From: Nemertoderma westbladi
Lineage: Eukaryota > Xenacoelomorpha > Nemertodermatida > Nemertodermatidae
Direction: 5' to 3'
Length of the DNA stretch: 28,344 bases
Assembly (NCBI GenBank): GCA_032718475.1
Contig: JAUCBJ010006189.1
Location: 1 to 28,344, forward strand
Shown here: piece after piece, positions 1 to 10,544 of the stretch
Layout of the letters: each line of letters starts with the position of its first letter
How positions within the stretch are numbered: position 1 is the stretch's first letter
Notes under the pieces: generated by a model
The model's input: the letters and a program-made list of their open reading frames with translations, nothing else
What the model was told of the DNA's origin: nothing
Database searches by the model: none
Program-made: the position numbers and the translations under genes

Positions 1-918
1 CGGTGCGTCTTGCCTAACCTTCGTTTGTGGTTTACAATAATTTATCGGTGCATCTTGCCTAACCTTGGTGTGTGGTTTACAATAATTTAACGGTGCGTCT
101 TGCCTAACCTTGGTGTGTGGTTTACAATAATGTACCGGTGCCTCTTGCCTAACCTTGGTGTGTGGTTTACAATAATTTAAAGGCGCCTCTTGCCTAACCT
201 TGGTGTGTGGTTTACAATAATTTAACGGTGCCTCTTGCCTAACCTTGGTGTGTGGTTTACAATAATGTAACGGTGCCTCTTGCCTAACCTTGGTGTGTGG
301 TTTACAATAATTTATCGGTGCATCTTGCCTAACCTTGGTGTGTGGTTTACAATAATTTAACGGTGCGTCTTGCCTAACCTTGGTGTGTGGTTTACAATAA
401 TGTACCGGTGCCTCTTGCCTAACCTTGGTGTGTGGTTTACAATAATTTAAAGGCGCCTCTTGCCTAACCTTGGTGTGTGGTTTACAATAATTTAACGGTG
501 CCTCTTGCCTAACCTTGGTGTGTGGTTTACAATAATGTAACGGTGCCTCTTGCCTAACCTTGGTTTGTGGTTTACAATAATTTATCGGCGCTTCTTGCTT
601 AACCTTCGTTTGTGGTTTACAATAATTTATCGGTGCATCTTGCCTAACCTTGGTTTGTGGTTTACAATAATTTATCGGTGCATCTTGCCTAACCTTGGTG
701 TGTGGTTTACAATAATTTATCGGTGCATCTTGCCTAACCTTGGTTTGTGGTTTACAATAATTTATCGGTGCATCTTGCCTAACCTTGGTGTGTGGTTTAC
801 ACTAATTTATCGGTGCGTCTTGCCTAACCTTGGTGTGTGGTTTACAATAATTTATCGGTGCGTCTTGCCTAACCTTGGTTTGTGGTTTACAATAATTTAT
901 CGGTGCGTCTTGCCTAAC
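1..918. repeat. 45-bp minisatellite (about 20 copies)
   Basis: Tandem array with an exact 45-bp period, running off the left edge and ending at about position 918-920. Units differ at a few fixed sites (third codon-like site of cggtgc[g/a/c]tc, ggtttg/ggtgtg, and the last bases ttat/ttaa/gtac). Because 45 is divisible by 3, long spurious reading frames open on both strands. On the minus strand every unit contains AAGGTTAGGC, a splice-donor-like core, and the array stops exactly where the exon at 919-1092 begins. It is read here as intronic. Confidence 0.95.
46..585. repeat. 270-bp higher-order repeat inside the 45-bp array
   Basis: Units 2 to 7 (46-315) and units 8 to 13 (316-585) carry the same order of variants, including the rare agg-cgc unit start and the gtac ending. 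I see one difference between the two blocks (ggtgtg versus ggtttg in the last unit). This is a recent block duplication of six units. Confidence 0.85.
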
Positions 919-1092
919 CTCGCGAATCAAATCTGAGTCGCTACCGCTATCCCCCGATGAAAAAACCGCAGTTTTATAATCTGGATCCATAATCTCGCGC
1001 TTCAATTCCTCCATAGTAATCGATTCCACACTATCGTCTGAGGAATCATCTTGTGTGTTGTAATCTCGCTTGAGGTTATACCCATGTGCCAT
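919..1092 (-). CDS. First coding exon of an unidentified acidic protein (partial gene)
   Basis: From an ATG at 1092 the minus strand reads 58 codons (MAHGYNLKRDYNTQDDSSDD... to ...SDSDLIRE) and meets a donor, GAG|GTTAGG, at 919/918, leaving phase 0. The peptide is rich in Asp, Glu and Ser, with two acidic-serine clusters (about residues 15-23 and 46-54) that look like possible casein-kinase sites, and it has no signal peptide or membrane segment. The ATG follows an AT-rich leader. I do not recognise the family. The rest of the gene lies left of the window, beyond the minisatellite intron. If the donor is skipped, the frame runs on through two full repeat units and stops in the third, near 800. 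It may be a neighbour of the TNIP-like gene on the same strand or, less likely, part of a related tandem copy. Confidence 0.55.
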
Positions 1093-1187
1093 TTACAAGA
1101 ATTATAAGGTACTAATTTTTTAGTAACTGTAGGCCCTCCGCCGTTTTTAGTGTAGGTTTTGCTACTTTATGAAAATATTCTGAGATG

Positions 1188-1315
1188 ACGAATTAAGCGA
1201 GCTTAGCATACGGGTACCGCTGTGGGGCGAGCCACGAATTAAGCGAGCTTAGCATACGGGTACCCCTGTGGGGCGAGCCACGAATTAAGCGAGCTTAGCA
1301 TACGTGTACCGCTGT
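1188..1315. repeat. 46-bp tandem repeat, 2.8 copies
   Basis: Units start at 1188, 1234 and 1280 (acgaattaagcgagcttagc...). The unit ends in gtggggcgagccac, and that 14-mer occurs again alone near 2168, which suggests a dispersed element from which the tandem was seeded. Confidence 0.9.
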
Positions 1316-2773
1316 TTAAAACGTTGTCTGTCAGTCGGTTTGTCTGTCGGCCAATAACTCCTTAAATTAAAACAAACTTGGTTCACATGTAGTCTGTCGA
1401 ATGTCTGAAATATTATTTCCGTAGGCGGACTCGGTAGTCCTATAGTCCCTCGCTAGAGGGCCACTAGGCAATGGTTGAAATGGTGGTAACATTGTTCTGT
1501 TTTCTTTATACTGGTTAGGGTTCACTTACTGCTTTAATTAGGGCTAGGGATGCCACACTTCTATGCACTTGTAGTCTGTGAGGTCCACCAGAGCTTCAAG
1601 AGCAAAAACAATTGTTAGCCCGCATAAAACCAAAATTTATTTTAATAAAATTTGTGAACCTTTCGAAACAAATAACTAGCTAGTAACTAAAAATGACGAG
1701 GGCCAATGAAGTTCTGTAAAGCAATAATTTTTTTAAACATCTGTTATTCCCATGTGTAATTAATTATAATCATGAAGATTTTGTTCTTCAAAATCAATCG
1801 AAGAAAGGTAGTAAGTATTAAATAGTTACTATAATTCTGGAACCTCGCAAAACTTTGGTAACTTTGGATGCCGTTAAGTGCTTTGTTGTACGAAGGTAAA
1901 CCCCGCCCACCGGTATATTAGGCTACTTATATTTATACGTAAATAATGCCTCCTGTCAACGGAAACCAGGCCAAGTTTTAGCACGGAATTGTTCTCACAA
2001 AAGAAACATTTAATCTCAAAGGTTAGGATCTCAGGGATGAGTTAATAAGAAGGCTTTTAAACGCTTTGGTACGTTATGGGGACAAACCATAATTTCAATT
2101 ATAGTTTGCTAATGATACAGTAGGGGAACAGGGGTCTTCGTGAAACAACTACAACTACACGAAATATGTGGGGCGAGCCACATAGTCTGGAGAGCCTTTG
2201 CGTGGGGGTTTAATTAGTAGACAGTGTGTCGACATTAGATTGGAATAGTATGAACTCCATTAAGTCGTCAATCTTTACTGAAAAGGAACCAAATTTGGTA
2301 CGCATAGTCAATCAAAGGTGTAGAAATAAATTATACAAACAGACTACTATAGTTCTTCTGTCGGACACTAGGGGGCGAATAACCATATCAACTAATTGTA
2401 ACGCTACGCAAAGGTTCATCCAGATTTCGTGTTGCGCGAAGGCCCTCCGAACGTTGTACATTGTTACCATGCTATTTATTTATTTGGCTGATAAGTAAGA
2501 TTAAAGCCAATTTTGTCATAATTAAAACCCCGACCATACGGAAATAAAAATAGTGTAACAGATTAGTTATATATTATTTAATTAACAACATATGAAGTTA
2601 TTTTATCAGGATAAACACGTGTAATTAACATTAATAAACCGATTAAATTATGTAAATCAATAAAGAAAACCACGAAAAGTAAATAATATGCAAGGAAATA
2701 GATAAAATACATTTTAATATCCCTTTCATTTGTGGCTACTTTATTGCACTACGATACTTGTGACTGTTGTAGG
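1316..2773. other. Non-coding stretch, no gene seen
   Basis: AT-rich DNA with stops in all frames. A short frame at 2226-2498 (plus) starts with GTG and has no recognisable domain or codon pattern, so I do not call it. The only feature noted is the isolated gtggggcgagccac 14-mer near 2168, shared with the 46-bp repeat. Confidence 0.6.
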
Positions 2774-2963
2774 TGTACAATGTACAGCCGTACAATGTAC
2801 AGCCGTACAATGTACAGCCGTACAATGTACAGCCGTACAATGTACAGCCGTACAATGTACAGCTCTACAATGTACAGCCGTACAATGTACAGCCGTACAA
2901 TGTACAGCCGTACATTGTACAGCCGTACAATGTACAGCCGTACAATGTACAGCCGTACAATGT
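2774..2963. repeat. 15-bp palindromic minisatellite (about 12.6 copies)
   Basis: Unit tacaatgtacagccg. Each unit contains the 11-bp palindrome GTACAATGTAC with a single central base, so either strand can form a run of small hairpins. Two units differ (agctc at about 2862, tacattgtac at about 2911). The period is a multiple of 3, so four overlapping spurious open frames appear on both strands. Confidence 0.95.
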
Positions 2964-3540
2964 AGAATGTAGCTACATGATATCGATGTAATCAAAACAA
3001 AGTTTCATTCAAACCGACGCACTATTACTAAAATGTACCATTAATTAAATTGCAATAAACAATTAATTTCCTAATCTAAAATTATCGTACTTGGTGTTAT
3101 ATATATCGCATTTCATATCATTAATTAATAATATAGGCCGCCTACTACATTCAATGTTATGAGAATCTGCTGATGAATGTACAATACAATGTACGACAAC
3201 AAATATATTCTGACTTTATTTCATACCGAATATATACGCCATAAAGGCCAATAATATATATTACATGATATGTTCGAGTAAAGAATAAGTTTCAAAGTGC
3301 AATAAAAGTAGCCAGAAATAATGAAAATTAAGTTTCATTTCACATTAATATTGGATGTAGAAATATAATAATAATATAATATTCCCGATCTTCCCTTCTG
3401 AATAAAGTGCTACTTTATTTACAATACTCCATGTAGTTAAACATCGCTTTATGTAATATAGTAATGGATGATATTTGAAATCCAACATCCTCAATTATCA
3501 ATTGAATGAACATGACGAATTATTCGAGTTTTACTGTCGA
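2964..3540. other. AT-rich non-coding stretch
   Basis: No coding potential seen. A single unit-like gtacaatacaatgtac occurs near 3179, about 215 bp from the 15-bp array, and may be a relic of its ancestral seed. Confidence 0.55.
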
Positions 3541-3874
3541 AGTCACATTCTCTATAGTCACATTCTCTATAGTCACATTCTCTATAGTCACATTCTCTAT
3601 AGTCACATTCTCTATAGTCACATTCTCTATAGTCAATAGTCACATTCTCTATAGTCACATTCTCTATAGTCACATTCTCTATAGTCACATTCTCTATAGT
3701 CACATTCTCTATAGTCACATTCTCTATAGTCACATTCTCTATAGTCACATTCTCTATAGTCACATTCTCTATAGTCACATTCTCTATAGTCACATTCTCT
3801 ATAGTCACATTCTCTATAGTCACATTCTCTATAGTCACATTCTCTATAGTCACATTCTCTATAGTCACATTCTC
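3541..3874. repeat. 15-bp minisatellite (about 22 copies) with one 7-bp slip
   Basis: Unit agtcacattctctat, six copies from 3541 to 3630, then a truncated 7-bp unit (agtcaat, 3631-3637), then fifteen further copies and a partial one. Units are nearly invariant, pointing to recent expansion. Each junction makes CTATAG, a 6-bp palindrome. The open frames across it on both strands are artefacts of the 15-bp period. Confidence 0.95.
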
Positions 3875-4274
3875 ACAAATAATCATGACAAATACAAAAT
3901 ATAATTATTTTTGAAATTCTTTTTTTCAGAAAGAGTTTCAAAGGTTATTCTTCGAGACATGAAACAATCGATTACGGTTATTCCGAATATCTATAAATAA
4001 CAACTGCCGTTGCAATCGAGCAAAATATAACAAATTAATTATGATAAAGGGTGTATGGGTAACTCAATAAAGCGAACAGAAATAAAGAGATAAGAAAAAA
4101 TCCACGCATTAATGGTGAGTACGATATTACGCACATGCTGAGTCGGTGTATATTAGTACAAACTGAAAATTTGGAAATCGAGAATACGGTGATTTTTAAA
4201 TAAAACTAGCACACAGGGGATGCTGGAGCCGAATAATTTATGAGTCTAACATTTGATAATAACTATTATATACG

Positions 4275-4402
4275 TTGCCATTGTTCATAATAGCACTTTA
4301 TAGCGTTACGGCACGAGTGATTTTGTTTCCCGAGCGACAGCGAGCGAAATAATAGAAAGAGGGCCGTAAAAGCTTTAAAGTGCTAATTATGAACAATGGC
4401 GA
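4275..4402. mobile_element. Foldback / MITE-like hairpin element
   Basis: The left arm (4275-4312, ttgccattgttcataatagc...) is matched by the reverse complement of the right arm (about 4365-4402, ...gaacaatggcgaa) over about 38 bp with a few mismatches and a 1-2 bp indel. The 50-bp centre contains cgagcgacagcgagcgaaa. No clear target-site duplication flanks it, so the transposon class is unknown. An old palindrome of other origin cannot be excluded. Confidence 0.6.
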
Positions 4403-7400
4403 ATCTAATTTTATTTATTTGTGTAGAATTATTAGTAGTTTTGCACTTAAACTTTCTAAAACAACCTAATAATGACGCGGTGACATACTGGATATACTGG
4501 AAATACATAGTAAAATGTATGGCGTAGGGCCATACTGAGAAATAATGTCGCACTGCGATATAAAGCTGGAAAATATGTCGCCCTGGCGATTTGGTAGTGC
4601 GAAATTAATTCGACACAAATAAATAAATAAATCATACTGTTCTAGAACAGTGTGACTAAGTGTATTAACACTTAAGTGCATAACAGCACACAAGTGGATT
4701 AGAACTGGGAGAAAAACCAAACTAGAAAAATAGAGTAAACATCAAATATAATAACTTTAATAATAAAGATATTTGCTGCTGCGTAGTTTCGTAAAAAGCC
4801 AAAATTAACAATAAACATTTATAATATATTTCATGTTAATAATGTAATATATCACACTATAATAACGAAACTTACAATAAACTATAATTAATTACCATAT
4901 AATAAATTAGCACCCGAATAATAAACATTGATAATTATAAGTCAGTGTTTTGATTACCGACAACAGTCAGACACCAGACAAACAACCTAATAATAAGTAA
5001 ACTGATCAAGCTTCATCCAATACACGGATCGTTTCAACTTATATGCATCTTGGACAAAATTAATGTTTTGCAAAAAATAATAAAAAATGTTGGGATGACG
5101 CAATTTCATATTTCGGAGGCGGATACCGTAAGTTTTGCACTAACAAGGAAAGGAAGTATTTAGCGGCAAAAAGCCCCATTCTTTGGATTACATAATAACC
5201 TAATTTTACAGGGTGTGGAAAATTTTATATTTGGGACATAGTTTCGTAATCTGGGTGTTAAAATTCCCACGAAAGGGAACGACACTCAGATGGCCGAATA
5301 GACTCCTTTCTTTCCACAGTTGTAAATAAAGACATAAACTTGGACTATCAACTTACATGCTTTTATTAAAAGGAATGTTTGTGATTTTCTTTACATCAAT
5401 TTACTGCTGTATTAAAAAAAAATTATTTATTTATAAAAAAAAACCTAGAATTATTCAAATACACAAAATAATTATATATTATTAGGGGAGAAATATTATT
5501 TTTTACGATTCCGAGGTATTTTATGTACCGATCACCGGTGAAGTTAATTAAGAATCGAGATAATAGTGAAAAATACTTATACTTTCTCCCCTTGTAATAC
5601 GTTACTTTATTCTTAAATTGATAATTTTTGGTTGCTTAATTTGTTAGTGTTTGTTCCAAATGAAAGTGAACTGTTGTATATTTCTATATTGCAGTTCTTG
5701 AATCTTGAATTGCAGCTCATTTTCCATAGTTACAGCGATTCCAATTATTGTTTGATCCAACTCCTGGTGCCGCTTTATCCAATGTGAAATAATTATGAAA
5801 TATTTATGACGTACCGTGCTGCGCGGAGCGTTCACTTCCCACTCTTTACTCGGTGAGTCAGAATATTCATATTCGGGGGATTGCGAAAAATTAACAATTT
5901 AAGAATAAAAACAATTTATATATACTTTTTAAACACTAGCAAGTATAGCTACCATCTAAAAAGCTACCATAAAAGCTAGTTAATATGAATTAACATACTA
6001 CTGCTAGACATATTACAAAAACACCATCTAGGCAGCACATTTAGTTAGAACACGTAACACAATTATAGGTACGAAAACACACGTGGTACTACAAGAGGCT
6101 GACTACAATACTATTTAATATTAATTCGATACACCCCGGGGTAGGATATAATTAAGGTGTAATACTGGTGTAATATTAAAATAATTAATTAATAATTATT
6201 TATATATAATTAAGGTGTAATAGTTAAATGCGGGGTAAAATGGTAACCAGTAAAAATTACAGCTGATGTAATAAATATAGATAAAAACAATGAATATTTT
6301 ATTCTACCATAAATGAATACTCACATCTTCACAATTAATTACAAATATAAATTTAGAGCAACATAAAATAGTGTGGAAATAAAGCTGTATTATTTCTCGC
6401 TGTATGTTGCTGAGGCTGTTTTAGGATCTCCAGCCTGCACTACGGTCTGGGAACCCAGAACAGGCAGGTTGGAACCCATCGACTATATTTAAACCATTTT
6501 GACCCAACTGTACCATTAGGTACGAACATGGTAAATATTTAATTAAGTCAAACATCCTTTAGAGTTCTGCTTTAGTTAACAATATCCAAGTAGGCTTATG
6601 AGCTACTGCGTGACAGCTGTGCAATTAGTCTACCTGGACTAGTATATTCTCAATAACTATGCTGGGTGGCAAACCTCTTAAAAAATTTGTCATATGTCCG
6701 ACCCCTGACATATCCAACCAATCACAATTAATAGGTAATTGTTTTAATACCGAATGAGATGGCTTGTTTAAAAGCCCTTAGGTACAATTTGGCCACCGGG
6801 CATGCAAGGTAAGTCTACGTTAACGGCTATGTTTACAGACTAAATCCATTCTTACAGGTAGAATCACAGGAAGGGTACAGCTCTCCTTCAAAATAGATTA
6901 AATATTACGCGCAGGGATTATCAATTTTTACATATCTTATCAATATGTCTACGGATATAATTAATTCATTTAATTAACGTAACCACTATCATCTAAGACA
7001 CAATAATATACAATATCATATAATGGTAGGCAAGGCATATACAATATATACGCATCAGTATTGATTTCTATATAACGGCCACACTATACTTAGCGATAAG
7101 CGATGTAAATCTCTGTATTATAAAATGAATCTGTTTATCAATCAGGACCACTGTCGTTTAGCAGATGTTACCTCTACGTTTCCTCTCACATACCGGCTGT
7201 CAAGAAGAACAGGCCGATAAGTTCTACGACATGTTACATCCATAGTGCCTGCAGAGTGGTGCTGGGTTTAGACAATTCTGGAAGGCCCATATCACTATTG
7301 CATGATTCCTTGTTTATGGGCTTTGCATTTTTATGAACTAAATCCTGAGCAGCACCCTGGTGTATGTGCCATAAAGGCTCTACTGCTACTCGGAATAAAC

Positions 7401-7932
7401 TTACCTTCAGAGAAGGTTTCATTCCTGGTTATTTCCAAAGCCTCGACCTAAATAGTTTAAAGTTTTGACAACCAAAATTGACTTAGCGATAAATAAGACT
7501 TGTACTACAACTCGCCAGTTGTCTATTGCAGTGTTCTAAAAACACTGCGCAATCATCACGGTATTGCATCAATTCAGCTTGACATGGGATGGCAAAATTA
7601 AAAAGTAAAACGGATAACCTTTACACGCCTGGAAGATTCTTTAGAACACCTAGCACTTGTACTGGTGGGGATCTTAAATAATAATATCAAAATTCTTAAA
7701 TTTGTATTTCCAAATATCTATAATTATAAAAAAATAATATTATATCGTATTATCTATCAACTTCTCTTCGTATTATGCAATATAGTATTCCACACCATTT
7801 ATTATTACATTTGCTAAAGTTACTCAAATATATTTTAAACATCATCTTTACACAACGATTATCCTGATATAATAATAGAAGTAATATTACCGTAGATATG
7901 TTCAGTTGCAGTCAATCCCAATACTTTAAACA
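4403..7932. other. Long AT-rich non-coding stretch, no gene called
   Basis: About 3.5 kb without a convincing gene. Minus-strand frames at 4466-4720, 5644-5835 and 7234-7422 are open but lack clear splice sites, domains or start contexts. The 5644-5835 frame (…HQELDQTIIGIAVTMENELQ…) is the most protein-like and could be a small terminal exon. The 7234-7422 frame has a weak resemblance to LINE C-terminal text. Confidence in either is too low to annotate. Confidence 0.5.
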
Positions 7933-8056
7933 AACCGTCATATAACCGCTAACTGCTATAAATAACCGTCATATAACCGCTAACTGCTATAAATAACCGT
8001 CATATAACCGCTAACTGCTATAAATAACCGTCATATAACCGCTAACTGCTATAAAT
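7933..8056. repeat. 31-bp tandem repeat, exactly four copies
   Basis: Unit aaccgtcatataaccgctaa plus ctgctataaat, four identical copies spanning 124 bp. Within each unit, ataaccg occurs twice, so the unit itself looks internally duplicated. Confidence 0.95.
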
Positions 8057-8332
8057 AATCACACAAATTCAAAATTCTCCAAAGGTAAATCATCCTAATT
8101 TGTTTCGAACTGATTACATCAAATTCAAATTCAATATTTTCTGAAGAAATTCAAATAATGTTAAATTCCAAATTTAATATCAACATCCACCGAAGTGAAC
8201 TGCTTCAAACTCTAAATCTGATAATTTATCTCATATCGCTTTAACAACAAATTTTTTGGGAATGAAACACACTAAGTTTTGGATGGTGTTGTTTCTAGGT
8301 TGGCATTGGAAATGGAAACCTCATCCTCGATA

Positions 8333-9090
8333 AGGTTTCCATTCCAGTTCGACTACTCTGTTTGGGTAGTTTTAGGTTTCCATTCCAGTTCGACTACTCT
8401 GGTTTGGGTAGTTTTAGGTTTCCATTCCAGTTCGACTACTCTGGTTTGGGTAGTTTTAGGTTTCCATTCCAGTTCGACTACTCTGGTTTGGGTAGTTTTA
8501 GGTTTCCATTCCAGTTCGACTACTCTGGTTTGGGTAGTTTTAGGTTTCCATTCCAGTTCGACTACTCTGGTTTGGGTAGTTTTAGGTTTCCATTCCAGTT
8601 CGACTACTCTGGTTTGGGTAGTTTTAGGTTTCCATTCCAGTTCGACTACTCTGGTTTGGGTAGTTTTAGGTTTCCATTCCAGTTCGACTACTCTGGTTTG
8701 GGTAGTTTTAGGTTTCCATTCCAGTTCGACTACTCTGGTTTGGGTAGTTTTAGGTTTCCATTCCAGTTCGACTACTCTGGTTTGGGTAGTTTTAGGTTTC
8801 CATTCCAGTTCGTCTACTCTGGTTTGGGTAGTTTTAGGTTTCCATTCCAGTTCGACTACTCTGGTTTGGGTAGTTTTAGGTTTCCATTCCAGTTCGACTA
8901 CTCTGGTTTGGGTAGTTTTAGGTTTCCATTCCAGTTCGACTACTCTGGTTTGGGTAGTTTTAGGTTTCCATTCCAGTTCGACTACTCTGGGGTTTGGGTA
9001 GTTTTAGGTTTCCATTCCAGTTCGACTACTCTGGTTTGGGCAGTTTTAGGTTTCCATTCCAGTTCGACTACTCTGGTTTGGGTAGTTTTA
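8333..9090. repeat. 42-bp minisatellite (about 18 copies)
   Basis: Unit ggtttccattccagttcgac followed by tactctggtttgggtagtttta. The copies are almost identical. Exceptions are a missing gg in the first unit, cgactac to cgtctac near 8811, a 2-bp insertion near 8990 and a t-to-c change near 9041. The period is divisible by 3, giving 240-residue spurious frames (VWVVLGFHSSSTTL repeats). I see no evidence of translation. Confidence 0.95.
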
Positions 9091-9600
9091 AACTATTAAA
9101 CTTTTAACAGTGAACATTTGGAAAAAAAACACATTAAATGATATGTGATGGTAATGTTCCTCAAACAAATATATAATCTCCGGATAAACATTTTATATAT
9201 TTTCTGTCCTTATTTAACATTATTTTGAAGCGTTTTAAATAAATAAAAAGAAACGAAGTTCTTAAGAAATAGGTTCACTTAATAGAAATATTAAAACTTA
9301 AAAGCAAATAAAAATAAGAAGTTCAAATAACAAATTCGCGATTGTCCGGATAGTTAAATTTACAAGTAGGGCTACAATCATTACAAATTAACATCATTAC
9401 AATAACAAGGATGATTTACCTTGGAATGGCAGTATAGAGAGGAAGAAAGTTACTCAATCAAAATATTATATCGGTTCACGCAAAAGGAACTCCTTGTGAT
9501 AATAACAAATAATCGCATCACAAAGGCTGCATGATACAAGGATCAACCTATCCTCCACTGTAAGGTAAGGTATATGGGTATAAATGGAGGTACAAAGATA
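9091..9600. other. AT-rich spacer between two arrays
   Basis: No gene seen. I looked here for the 3' end of the minus-strand TNIP-like gene and found no AATAAA or ATTAAA on the minus strand between 9100 and 9600, so the polyadenylation site is not located. Confidence 0.45.
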
Positions 9601-10490
9601 GTAGGAGCAGCTCCCCTACAGTCGGAGGGGCAGCTCCCCTACAGTCGGAGGGGCAGCTCCCCTACAGTCGGAGGGGCAGCTCCCCTACAGTCGGAGGGGC
9701 AGCTCCCCTACTGTCGGAGGGGCAGCTCCCCTACAGTCGGAGGGGCAGCTCCCCTATTGTCGGAGGGGCAGCTCCCCTACAGTCGGAGGGGCAGCTCCCC
9801 TACGGTCGGAGGGGCAGCTCCCCTACTGTCGGAGGGGCAGCTCCCCTACTGTCGGAGGGGCAGCTCCCCTACTGTCGGAGGGGCAGTTCCCCTACTGTCG
9901 GAGGGGTAGCTCCCCTACTGTCGGACGGGCAGCTCCCCTACTGTCGGAGGGGCAGCTCCCCTACAGTCGGAGGGGCAGCTCCCCTACAGTCGGAGGGGCA
10001 GCTCCCCTACAGTCGGAGGGGCAGCTCCCCTACAGTCGGAGGGGCAGCTCCCCTACAGTCGGAGGGGCAGCTCCCCTACTGTTGGAGGAGCAGCTCCCCT
10101 ACAGTCGGAGGAGCCGCTCCCCTACAGTCGGAGGAGCCGCTCCCCTACAGTCGGAGGAGCCGCTCCCCTACTGTCGGAGGGGCAGCTCCCCTACTGTCGG
10201 AGGGGCAGCTCCCCTACAGTCGGAGGGGCAGCTCCCCTACAGTCGGAGGGGCAGCTTCCCTACTGTTGGAGGAGCAGCTCCCCTACAGTCGGAGGAGCCG
10301 CTCCCCTACTGTTGGAGGAGCAGCTCCCCTACAGTCGGAGGAGCCGCTCCCCTACTGTCGGAGGGGCAGCTCCCCTACTGTCGGAGGGGCAGCTCCCCTA
10401 CAGTCGGAGGAGCAGCTCCCCTACAGTCGGAGAGCCGCTCCCCTACTGTCGGAGAAGCCGCTCCCCTACAGTCGGAGAGCCGCTCCACTA
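9601..10490. repeat. 23-bp GC-rich hairpin minisatellite (about 39 copies)
   Basis: Unit gtcggaggggcagctcccct plus aca, period 23. The core AGGGG-CAGCT-CCCCT is self-complementary except in the 5-base middle, so each unit can form a short GC hairpin. Variants include ggaggagccgctcccct, concentrated after about 10080, and ctgtc/cagtc at the junction. It is markedly GC-rich in an AT-rich region. It lies 54 bp beyond the stop codon of the minus-strand TNIP-like gene and would be in its 3' untranslated region if transcription continues. Open plus-strand frames over it are artefacts. Confidence 0.95.
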
Positions 10491-10544
10491 GATATCGGCT
10501 ACCTGGCAGTAGAGCTCATCTACGTATGGGATCCCCTCCCCCCG

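Noticed and set aside
550-936. 128-residue plus-strand frame (WFTIIYRCILPNL repeats)
   Set aside because: It is a by-product of the 45-bp repeat and ends where the array ends.
3491-3904. Overlapping frames of about 131 residues on both strands
   Set aside because: Pure 15-bp repeat translated in several frames. Both strands are open at once, which argues against coding.
5644-5835. 63-residue minus-strand frame with a helical, polar sequence
   Set aside because: Protein-like but no clear acceptor, domain or partner exon, and the DNA is AT-rich. Could be revisited with RNA data.
7234-7422. Possible LINE C-terminal relic (SLKVSLFRVAVEP…)
   Set aside because: Only a short resemblance to the KVRLFRAAVVP text of the LINE at 22540; the rest does not match, so it may be chance.
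8279-9099. Long plus-strand frames of 240 and 245 residues
   Set aside because: They are created by the 42-bp period of the minisatellite, are open in more than one frame, and show no non-repetitive coding sequence or start context.
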